This document shows, in pieces, positions 36,223 to 48,042 of a stretch of DNA of 64,000 bases. Both the position numbers and the translations under genes were made by a program. The first letter of the stretch is position 1. Every line of letters starts with the position of its first letter. The DNA is from Sebastes aleutianus (taxonomy: Eukaryota > Chordata > Actinopteri > Perciformes > Sebastidae), in NCBI GenBank assembly GCA_916700875.1, contig CAKAKS010000067.1, positions 30,078,933 to 30,142,932 on the forward strand, read 5' to 3'. Below the pieces are notes generated by a model that did no database searches, was not told where the DNA came from, and was given only the letters and a program-made list of their open reading frames with translations.

Positions 36223-37090
36223 TAACACTAAAACAAAACTTGATTTGATTAAAAAAAACAACATTAAAACAGCCAAACCCAGCAACAGTTATAGTTTCTT
36301 AAATAGCCTCTGTGCACAGAGAAATAGAGATGACAAAAGAGACCATGCAACCTTCTCATTAACACTTCACACGCACGCTCACTCACGCACACAGTTTGGA
36401 TCCAAATCAATATTATCAACAGACATATGCCAGGAGGAGGAGCTGTCATCGTACAAAGGAGTATTTTTTGTTTCTTTTCTCTTTTTTTTTTTTCTTTTCC
36501 AACAAAGAATTGTTTGACATTTTCATTATTTCAAGGACTAAAATACATTGAATTTCTACCCTGCAGATCTGAGCCTCGCTGCGAAGAGAACAATACAACT
36601 TCTTTAATCGTACACAATTATTCACAGCCGGCGCCTGGTTAAAAAGAGCAACAACAAAACTGCTTCAGGTGCCGTTTCCTCTTATTTATCTTTAGCTGAA
36701 TAAAGCAGTGTGAATTCAGTCATTATCACTCACTCTCTGTGTGAGGGACTTCAGTCCGTACTGCATCAAATCCAAGCTTTAAATTCATATAATTAAAGAA
36801 CCAGCGGGGGGGGGACGACGACACTATTTGTGTCGTATTTGGTTATATCAACCTATCGTCTCCTTACTTTGGCCGTAGAAGGACTCAGCGACTATGAGGT
36901 CAAAGAAAAACAAGTCAATTGGCTTTTTTAAATCGACAGCTCAAACTATTATGTTACAGCAATTTACACTTGCTCTTCAGAGCCTTTTGGAACCGACGAT
37001 TAACACCGTCTTTACGAAATGGAGGAACTAGATGTGGACTTGTTAGGGCAGACAGGAAGTTAGACAGTTGGAGTATATACACCTATTATC
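35606..37090 (-). other. Distal downstream region of tox, possibly 3' UTR
   Basis: No coding exon. A CAT trinucleotide run is at about 36179-36222. On the minus strand an AATAAA occurs near 36048-36053 and could be a distal poly(A) signal for tox, 2.2 kb after its stop, but the 37094-37844 MITE would then lie inside the 3' UTR. Unproven. Confidence 0.3.
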
Positions 37091-37093
37091 AGG

Positions 37094-37844
37094 GGGCCCT
37101 GTTCAGACCTGGTATTTAACATGCGTCCTCAGTGATCAGCTTTAAGTACGTCTGTTCACATCTGGCGTTAGAATGCGTCTCCACGAGTGATCGGATCTCA
37201 CTTCCCCGCTCTATATGCTAATAAACACGTAGTAAACACACGGCTAATACAGCAGACGTTGTGATGTAATATTACAGGAATGTCAGTAGTAATATCCTAC
37301 ATATTCGTGACTTCGGGTACATGAGGTTATTCAGAGAGCCGGGGAGGAGAGAGTGAGCGAGCGGGCGGTCGGGTGTCAGCTCCGTGCAAAACAGCGGAAC
37401 AAAAACACCGACACATCTCCGACAGTATGATAATAATAATAATGCACTTCCTGTGCCTAGTCTGATAGTCTGTAGATATGTAGCCTATAGATGAGATATA
37501 TTTTAATAAAATACAGTTGTACCGACAGGATACAGTAGAGCACAGAGGACGTTTCCATGCCGCGAAGCAGACGAGCACTCGCATCTGTCTGGCGCAGAGA
37601 GACGCACGGATCCCAGCAGGATGTCAGTTGAGTAGGTGGTCCTTAATGTGGCCCAGGACAGATTGGCGTACACATTCACTGCTGAAAGAGTGTGGCTATA
37701 TGTGGCCCAGACCACCTCTGAATGTGGTCTGAAAGATCCGATCTCAATGCGTCTTGAGCGCATTCACACCTGTACTACTTAGAGCTGTGCATTTGTGATC
37801 CGATCACTGAGGACGCATGTTAATACCAGGTCTGAACAGGGCCT
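37094..37844. mobile_element. MITE with inverted ends GGGCCCTGTTCAGACC
   Basis: Left end GGCCCTGTTCAGACCTGGTA, then AACATGCGTCCTCAGTGATC. The right end is the reverse complement (GATCACTGAGGACGCATGTT through GTCTGAACAGGGCC). Arms agree for about 45 bases and more loosely beyond. No coding capacity and no convincing target duplication. Confidence 0.8.
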
Positions 37845-38228
37845 TGGTTCACAGCACAGGACCTGTACCTCGCTGGGATACATCATTTCTATTCAAAGCA
37901 TAACTTCTGCTGTAAATGGTCAGTAGAACAAAATACAGCCAATAACAGATGTCAGACCAGCTGTGGGACATGCAGTAACTTCCTGTTCTTAAACACTGGC
38001 CTGTTGTCCCTTAGAGGAGAGACACGGTAGTAACACACACAGACACATGTCGCATTATTCTACTGCTTGGGCTTCAGTTTGAAATGCCGAACTCTAGTTT
38101 AGTCCAGGTGTAGGTAGGTGGTGTTTTGGTGGAGTCCTCGGGGGTACCTCCTGGGTTCACGTAGAGATGAGGCTAGAGGCAGTCGAAGGGCTTGAGTTGA
38201 AGGTGTTTGGTGTCACTTTGTCCTGAGA

Positions 38229-40987
38229 TTAGCTCAGATAGAGAGGTTTGTCTCTCTGCAGACCGCTGCAGGAAGAGAGGAGAAACGAAGCGTGAGGATA
38301 AAAGATGGAAAAACAATCGACTAAAGGAAGCGGTGCGATGGTATTTACTGGATCTGACATGTGTCCCGTAGTTTCCATATAATGTATGGGGCTGGCTGCA
38401 AGAAGCCAGAAGAAGGGTGCTACTCCGTTTGCTTTTAGGCAACAGACATTTTACTACGTGACTTTGTTAAAGGACCAGTGTGTAGGATTTCATGGGATCT
38501 ATTGGCAGAAATGGAATACAATATCCATAACTATGTTTTCATTAGTGTATAATCACCTGAAACTAAGAATCGTCCTCTTCACGGAGTCCGCCGAAGCCTC
38601 CAGGAAGTGCGCCAGGATTTGAAGCAAAGTTTCGTAGTGGCCAAACGGCGGTACTACAACTTCCGTGTCCATCATGTGACGCCATTGGGCCCAAAATGAC
38701 TTTTTCCCATAGACTTACATTGGGAAAGAGATGTATGTAAACACTTAAAGTTGTAAAATGCACTAATAGCAGAATCCAGAGTTATTTCCCTTCCTCCGTT
38801 CATGTGAATGAGACCCAGACCGAGGCTGGAGCGAGGGCTGGGAGGCGGAGTTAAAGGAAACGCTACTACACCTGCTCTATGGGCCCAATGGATGCGGAAG
38901 ATCGACGGATGATCCGTGTACTTTTATCACTCGGAGGGTCAAGCTTTTTTTGCTTCATGAAGCCCAGAATGGACAAACCAAACACGGGCTCTAGAGAGAG
39001 CCTTTATCGTTTTTACGTCACCTGAAGGCCACCGTAGGTTCCCAGACACGTTTTTGAAACTGTGGTAACGCGAGTCGCCAAGTGCAACACCGTGGTACCA
39101 CCCATCTGAATATCGTTGCTCTGATGAGGTGAAGGTCCTGAAAGATACCACGGCGTTACCACAGTTTTGCACTCGGCGGCTCACGTTAACCGCAGTCTTG
39201 GAAAGGAAGCGGAGTGAGCGGAGGGGGTACTCAGTTGGTTGCAATCTGCAACCACACCACTAGATGCCACTAAATCCTACACACTGTCCCTTTAAAGTGA
39301 CAAAGGCATTCTTTTTGACAGATTAAAATGCTAATTTAAACACAACCCTAGTAACAGAAGCTTTGTCCAACACGTACAAGTGTAGTTCAAACTTTAAAAA
39401 TACCAAATATTCAGAGGTGCAGTCCAGCCAGCCTTTAAAGAGTAACTTAACAAACAGCAGGCTGGAAAGCAGTGTTTTGCTGCCCTCTCTGGTTCACCTG
39501 TAACCACACCCAACAACAGTGATGTCACGGTGTCCTGGAGTACACCTGTACATCACTGCAGCGAGGTGAGAGAGAGGAGGTCAGCAGAAAACCCTCTTAC
39601 AGTCAGAGCCTAATACCTACCCGTTGCCATGGTAATCGGTGCTCCAGTCCAGAGAGGGGTGGTGGTTGGGCGTGTGTCGACCCAGCTGATGGTAGTCCAC
39701 TGCTGATGACATCACTGCTCCACCATTAAGCATGCCTCCTCCTAATGACTGGTAGTCAGACTGGAGGGAAGGGTGGTAGCCCTGGAATAATAATAATAAA
39801 ACAAAAATAATATTATATTAAATTACATAATAATTCATCATGTATGCAGACAGAGTGTGTAAACAGCTGATCACACTGGCTGGTCAGCCACGTACAGATA
39901 CCAGATGAGCAATGCTATAGCAGTGGCAAGATGCATTTGTGTGTCCTTGCAATATAGGTGATGCTGGAAGACATCACCAATACCTACAAGGACACATTTA
40001 TCTAATGTCCATCATGAATAATCCGCTAAGAAATCATAGGAAAAAGATGCTCCTTATAACTGCAGAACTCATCCCGTTTTTAACTTTTCTTCAGTATCAA
40101 AGTAATCCAGTAACAGTTGTCTGTATAACCATGGGTCCACTGCAAACAGGAACTATAGTAATAGCTAATTCGGCACACTTTTAATTTGTCAAAATGTCCA
40201 AAAATGTAAACACTGAAACATTGGAAACCTGTTTTATTTTATAACCTTCATTTCAATGGAATGGACTATATTTTTGACATGTATATAAGGTCATATTTCT
40301 TGGCATAAGTGGTTGAAAAGTTAACTCCTTTACATTCATCACGGTGCTATTGCGCAGGTTTGAATGTGAGATGCCTTCGCAGTAATGGCGGCTTGTTTAC
40401 ATCCTCCTTCAACCTGAATCAGTCCATAGACATCTGACGGGGTTCTATCAAACCAACCTTTAGCTCTTCTTTGGTAAAATGGTTTTCTGATTGACGGCAA
40501 TATGAATGAATGCAAGTGAAGTGAAAAGGAGACAGACATCAGTCACAGGTTCATCAGCACTAATTACAGAGTTACTGAGTGATTTTATCATCTGTCGGGG
40601 GCGGGGGGGAGGAGAGCTGTGGACGAGTGGAGAGGAGATGAAAAGGTAAGAGGAGAGGAGGAAGAGGAGGTGAGCATGACTCCAACCATAAGATACTTGA
40701 GGGAGGAGAGAGAGAGATGGAAAGAGAGAAAAATGAGTGACAAAGTGCAGGAGTGTGTGTGTGAGAGAGAGACACACAAACAGAGAGAGAGAGAGAGGCT
40801 GAAAGGGAAGTTAATCTGAGTGTTGGGAGTGAAAGAGGAGAAAGAGGAGGACAGCAGGTGGTTGGGTTCTCCCCCCTCTCCTCCTCTACCTCACCTATTC
40901 ATCCATTGTTGAGCAAATTCTTCTCCTTCACTCCTTCACAAAGACCCCATCTGCCTCTTTTGTCTCTCTCTCTCTCTCTCTCTCTCT

Positions 40988-41020
<33 letters not shown>

Positions 41021-44000
41021 CCTTCCCCCATCATTTCTCACTCTTCACTCGAAGAAACATAAAGTTTAGAGCTCTGTCACTGTGTCCTCTCCTTTTTCCC
41101 TTCACTTTTTACTTTTGTTTTGTTTTCTCTTATGCAAAATGGAGGAGAGAGAAATGAGGGATTATGGGAGTATGGGATTTAAAAACATCACGGCCACTCG
41201 TCTTCCTCTTCCTCCTGATTTGATAGAGTGACTATCAACTGACTGAGAGGTGGACCGGGACAGACAGAAGTAGAGAAAGTCCGACTAATGTTCAACCAAA
41301 AACTGATTTTTATGATTAAAAAGGAACTTGGTTGTCTCCATTTAACATCCAAACTATTTCTATTAGGGCTGTCACTTGATTAAAATACTTAATCACGATT
41401 AATCGCATGCTTGTCCGTAGTTAGTTGTGGTTAATCACAAATTAATTGCACATTTTTTATCTGTTGAAAATGTACCTTAAAGGGAGATTTGTCAAGTATT
41501 TAATACTCTTATCAACATGGGAGTGGACAAATATGCTGCTTTATGCAAATATACGTATATATTTATTATTGGAAATCAATTAACTCAAAACAATGACAGA
41601 TATTGTCCAGAAACCCTAAAAAAATGCTCAAATCGTAACATGGCAAACTGCAGCACAACAGGCAACAACAGCTGTCAGTGTGTCAGTGTGCTGACTTGAC
41701 TATGACTTGCCCCAAACTGCATGTGATTAGTATGACATGGTTGGTACCAATGGATTCCTTTAAAACTGAGCCCACTACAACCTAAAAATCACAAGTTGCA
41801 TTAATGCGTTAAAGAAATGAATGTCGTTAAAACAAATCTGTGTTAACGCGTTATTATCGTGTTAACTTTGACAGCCCTAATTTCTACTAGTCTGTATGTT
41901 ATCACACATCCATTTCTACAGGCAGACAGTGAGAAAAAGAGGTCAACTAATCCAACAGCATAGCGCAACACGACTGGATAATAATTAAGATTAATAGGAT
42001 AGGCTGGATATTTCAGTTTTCAATTCCATACAGTTCTAGTCTATTCTAGTGCTGCGGTCCTCAAGGAAATGCTGATGCATCCTCTTCCACTCTAGCACCC
42101 ATCTCATTTCCACTGTGTGTGTCTCCTCTGCTGATATATTCATCTATCTCCATTCACCTCTGTGCAGCTTTTAAATCAGCAACATGCTGTTACCTCGAGG
42201 ATATAGGAAGGCTGACTCTGTGTGTGTGTGTGTGTGTGAGAAATGGTTTGATGATCCATAGAGGAAAGAACTACCGAGGAAACAATAGCTGTGTCCCCAA
42301 TTCCAAACTAAAGTAAAAAAAAAAAAAAGGTCAGGATACATGCAAAAAGATGGATGTTTTGTTTTTTTTACGATCCTGTAACCCTTTATTTTATTTCCCT
42401 TTGAGGTCAAAAGCAATCCGTGTTACCATTAGTTTGCTCGACTAAATAGAAGCTATTTTAATATTTTCTCTGACTGAAAATCATGTATTGCTATATATTA
42501 AATTAAAACTGTCAGAAGAAAAACTAAAAGTGGTGGAAAATCCAATTTAATAATAATAATAACATTAGCCTAATATGGTGAAACAACTAACATCAGCTAA
42601 GTTAACACTGCTTAGCTAACGTTAGCTGTCTTGGTGGCTCGTAGTGACAGCAGCTGTTGAAAACACGAACAGAACATGTAAGTGTCCCCGTAAAAGCCTT
42701 CAATTTGACTTTAACCCATTTTAAATACATACCTATCCGTGTTTATTATCTACACCAACCATTTACATAAGTTACTACAAGCAACCACAGACGCGTGCGA
42801 CTGAAAGTCACCAGTTAATACTGTTAACAAACAGTAGCGTCACTCCGACTTGCCACTGCAGCGGTCACTGGAAAAGGCCAAAACCAACAATGAACTGTGT
42901 GTTTATTAAAGCCTGATATACAGTATCTCATTTCTCTTTGTTACAGAGCTCCATTGTTGTCCAAAAACTATTACAAACACATCGATGAGTCACACCGTTG
43001 CACTGGATGACATGCTCCTTCATTACCATGAACACACACACTGTAGTTTATTTGGACTCAATCCCACATACACTATCCTGCTGCAACACATACACACTAG
43101 AGCACCAAATGTGGATTTTTGCGCACTATTTCCTCCTGTTTGAGTAACGTTTTCTGGAAACTACAGCGTCCTGTTGTTGAACTAAATGTTTGGGCTTGGG
43201 GCTGAGTGCTCCAGACAGGAGACAGACTGACATTTATCCTTTAAGACTTCATGTCCAACTCACTGAATACTATCAATGCACAAACAAATTCAAGTCTACA
43301 AAGTTATAAGATGTTCATTCAGTGTGCGTGACTGACCTGTGGGATGCCAGGCGAGTGCGTCATTCCCAGTGAGTGTCCACTGAGCTGCTGGTGCTGATGG
43401 TGCTGCTGATGGTGCTGATGGTGTGGACTGTGGAGCCCTCCCAGGTGTGCCTGGCTGTGGAGGGGAGGGCTGACCTGGAGAGGAGGGGTGGACGCCGCCG
43501 CCATGCTGCCGAGGGACAGAGCTCCCTGGTGGGGGACGCTGGACCGCGGCACGGTCCCTCTGGAGGACAGAGCCTGGAGCTGGGGGTGGATCTGGGTGTG
43601 AGGAGGGGGCAGGTGCGGGCTGAGGCCGGGGCTTGAGGCGTGGGAAGGGTGCGACGGGTGAGGGTAGGGCATGTACATGCTCGGGTGTTGATGGGGATGG
43701 GGAGAGAGAGGGTGAGGGTGGGCCAGTGAGCCGGAGGAGTGGTGCTGGCCTGGGTGACCGGGGTACACCGAAGGTTTGGAGTTGAACATTGAGGTAGAGG
43801 AAGAGGAAGGTGCGGAGGAAGAGTGGGGCGGCTTCATATCAGATGGATCATTGTAACTCTGGAGAACAAGAAAAAATATAACAGAAAATCAGTTTGCAGG
43901 TTTCAGATTGATCTATTTACTTCTTCAAGGGATAGTTTGGGTGTTTTGAAGTGGGGTTGTATGAGGTACTTCTCCAGTCAGTGTATTACTGTCATTACAG

Positions 44001-44761
44001 TCAGTGCATGACTCCAGTTTAGAGAAACAGACAGGAGTACCAGCACGGGAGCAAAGCAATGTACTGCTGTGGACAGGGGCAGCAGCTAAACATATTTTAG
44101 ACACCTAAAATAATCAATATCAGTTTAAATATACGCTATATTTCGAATATATTTTCACTACTTTATCTTGCGGTCAGAGAGCCCTTTCTGACAAGAAACT
44201 GAAGCCTATGCTCTCTTCAAAGCCACCAGACTCCATTGATGAAAACAGTAATTTTACATCGCAGAGCACAGGAGTCGCTGGTCAACCGCTTCCTTGATCG
44301 GTTAGTTTGTTTGTGTTATTGTGCGACTTTGGAGAATCCCAACTAACCTTTTAAAACACAAAAGTCACACAATACCACAAACAAATTAGCCTATCGAGGC
44401 CGCGGTAGGCCAGCAAAGTAGCCAGCAGACTCCCGTGTTCTGTGAGGTAAAATTACTGTTTTTGTCACAGGAGTCTGGTGGCTTTGATAACGGCTTCAGT
44501 TCCCCGTCGTAAAGGGCTGTCTGACGGCGAGGTAAAGCGGTGAAGATATTCTAAATATAGCGCAAACTTAAACTGATATTGATTTATTAGCAGTACATTG
44601 CTGTGTCATACTCTTGTCTGTTTCTCCAAACTGGGGGCGTGGCAACCGTCATCTACTGTAGGTAAAACAATGACTATGGATAAGTACCTCATACCACCCC
44701 ACTTCTAAACATCCAAACTATCCCTTTAAGGCACGTATTAAATGTCAAGAACTTCAATTAT

Positions 44762-44815
<54 letters not shown>

Positions 44816-47800
44816 AGTACCTGTGAGACCAGACTAGCTCTGTAGGCAGCCAGTTGTTTCAGATACTCCTTCTTAGCCGTCTCTGTCCTCTTCTTGTACA
44901 GCTGAAACACAAACACATGACTTCTCTACCAGCTACTAGGGGTGCGGATGTATCGACTCAATGATCCAACAATCCAATATTATCGATGCAAAGTGAAACA
45001 TTGATACATATCATCATCTTTAAGATACGCCTTTATTTTGAAATTCCCATGGCATGTCTGTTTCACCATTTCCGTCCAAGCGCACCTCACTCCTAAACAT
45101 CCTAAATGGTGCTAGCGGCGTTAGCAAGTGGTGCTAGTGATTTACACCCCTACCAGCTACTGGACTATCAACCTCTATTACAGTTTACGAATCATTTAAA
45201 TCAGCAGTACATCATTAGTGAAGTAGTTTTTATTAATGTGAAAACTCTTCAGTGAACTGTAGCTGTGTGATAAGCACCAACGTGCTGTGAGAATAATAAT
45301 CACTCAGGTATAACCATCATGGGGCGAATAGTATTTCCCTCAGCTGACACAGTTATCTAACAACACATAACTGCAATAATAAATTCCCAAGGCACCTACT
45401 GCAACTCTGAATCTGAAAGTGAACTTTTTAAAATTCAGTTGACATGCCACTTCTGGCAATTTTGCGAGCCCAGTAATGATTGGTAGTCTCAGTGGTATTG
45501 TTAGAGCTCATGTTTTCCTGCAGAACTGTTGATTCCTGTCACGAAGACAAGGTAGGTACTCTCTGTCCCTCTCACTTGTCCTTTAGCGTTTTAGTGAAGA
45601 GGATAAACATGTTATATCTTTCTTTTCTTTCATCATCTGCCTTTGCCAAAATTCAGAAACAAGACTAAGGGTCTACAGTCATGCTAGCTGCTCTGAGCGC
45701 TACACAGGGAGAATGCTAACATGCTGATGTTTAGCAGGTGTAATGGTTACCATGTTCACCATCTCAGTTTAGCGTGTTAGCATGCTAACTAGGGCCGTCA
45801 AAGTTAATAATAATGTATTAATGCAAATAATGTCTTTAACGCAATAACGTTCCAAACTTACACTAAATTTTGGCGAGGAAAAAGTGGCATTACCATTTTC
45901 AAAGGGGTCCCTTGACCTCTGACCTCCAGATATGTGAATGTAAATGGGTTGTATGGGTACCCACGAGTCTCCCCTTTACAGACATGCCCACTTTATGATA
46001 ATCACATGCAGTTTGGGGCAAGTCATAGTCAAGTCAGCACACTGACACACTGACAGCTGGTGTTCCCCCTTGGACTTGAGGTTGCCATGTTATGATTGAG
46101 CATATTGTTTTATGCTAAATGCAGTACCTGTGAGGGTTTCTGGACAATATTTGTCAACGTTTTGTGTTGTTAATTGATTTCCAATAATAAATATATACAT
46201 ACATTTGCATAAATCAAGCATATTTGCCCGCTGCCATGTTGATAAGAGTATTAAATACTTGACAAATCTCCCTTTAAGGTTCATTTTGAACAGATAAAAA
46301 ATGTGCGATTACCTCCGGACAATCAATATTTCAACAGATTGACAGCCCTAATGCTAACACTTGCTACTTAGCACTTAACACAAAGTACAGCTGAAGCTGA
46401 GTAGAATAGTTTTAGTTATTTGGTCATAAACCACCACATTTTTGTGGGGAACATGAATACATGAACCAAATTTCATTGCAATCCATCTAATATTAGTTTA
46501 GAGATTTCAGTGTGAGTCACAGTGGACAGACTAACATTGCCATCTTTAGAGCCGTGCCGCTAGCTAATACTTTAGCTCCTGAAAGTTCTAGCAACAGTAT
46601 TTTCCGAAACAAACCTAATTTTTGTGTTTCTACATGTCACATTTTACAATTAGTGAATCATTACTTATTAATATAAATGCATTTGCGTAACTACCACATA
46701 AATATTTGACCCTTCTATCAATAACAGTGGAAGGCACCCAGACATGCTCAATTAAAGATGGAGGACCTACCTGTTTCTGCTCCTCTCCCAGGCCGTCCCA
46801 CATGGAGGCCACGATCTTGGACACCTCCCCGAAGGTGGCGTTGGGGTTCTGGGCCTTGATGTTGGCTTGGGTGTCCCTGAAGAACAAGGCATAGGCAGAC
46901 ACTGGCTTCACCGGCTCATTGGGGTCCTTTCGCTTCTTCTTCTTTGGTGTTTTGGGCTTCTTGGAGATGTCCACTGTTGCTGGCCTCTTCTCTGCTCCAC
47001 CGCCCAGCTAAGGAAGGAGAGGAAGGAGATGAGGATGAATACATGGATGAAGTTTAGTTCTGTATAACAAACTAAAATAGTGGTATGAATTTGTAAATTG
47101 AGAATAGTAGTATCAGTGCTGTGTAGTAAATTGATAATATCATTAAATAAAAAATAGAGCTGCCCACTCTTAGTCGATTAGTCTACTAATCCGTCGTTTT
47201 GGTCTTAGTCGACTAAGATTTCTTTAGTCCGTTAATATTTTTTTATGCTTTTTCATGCTGAATGACTTATTTCAAAGAAACGTACGAGCACATCTCTGGT
47301 AAACACAAGATTTAAAGTGGTGCTTTTGTATGATTCTTTGTGGAAAAACTTACATTAAAAGGGACTGTACGTAAGTTTTACACCTATAAACATTTTTAAA
47401 TCATTTTTGTTATTGCCAATGTGTGAACAGCTTGTAACCTAACCTAAAAAATTAGACCTTCCGCGACTTTCTGGGTTTCCTCTATCAGCCTGTAGACTGC
47501 TTTTAATGTGAAGAATTGGAATTTGAAGAAACACAATGCCTCAATGCCTATATATACTGTATATATATATACTGTACATATATATATATATATGTGTGTG
47601 TGTGTGAGAGAGTAACAGCTAATTCTACATGTTGTGTATCTTCACAAAAGCAGCCATTGTTTCGATGCGTAGGAGTATATCGTAAAGGTATAAGCAATGT
47701 CCATTTTGTTTTCTATTCCCTGTCCGCCCTGAAGCAAGCACTACCTGAATACCTGCTTCCATTTGCCCATTTGAAATTCTTCTATACATAACCAATGAGA

Positions 47801-48004
47801 ATGATGAAGGTGGTAAATATTATTCAGCAGAACAGTAATGGTTTCATTTCCCCAGAATATGAACAGTCAGTTTGGTACAGAGTGCTTGTTTCAGTGTGAG
47901 ATACCCAACAGTGAGGGAGCTGATTTCCATCTAGTTGATATGCAGGGAGAATGGCTCTATTATGACACATAACATTATCATAACAACTATCCACTGTCTA
48001 CACG

Positions 48005-48042
<38 letters not shown>

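Noticed and set aside
40858..41157. Ser/Pro/Leu-rich 99-codon frame
   Set aside because: Translation of a CT-rich microsatellite tract inside a tox intron.
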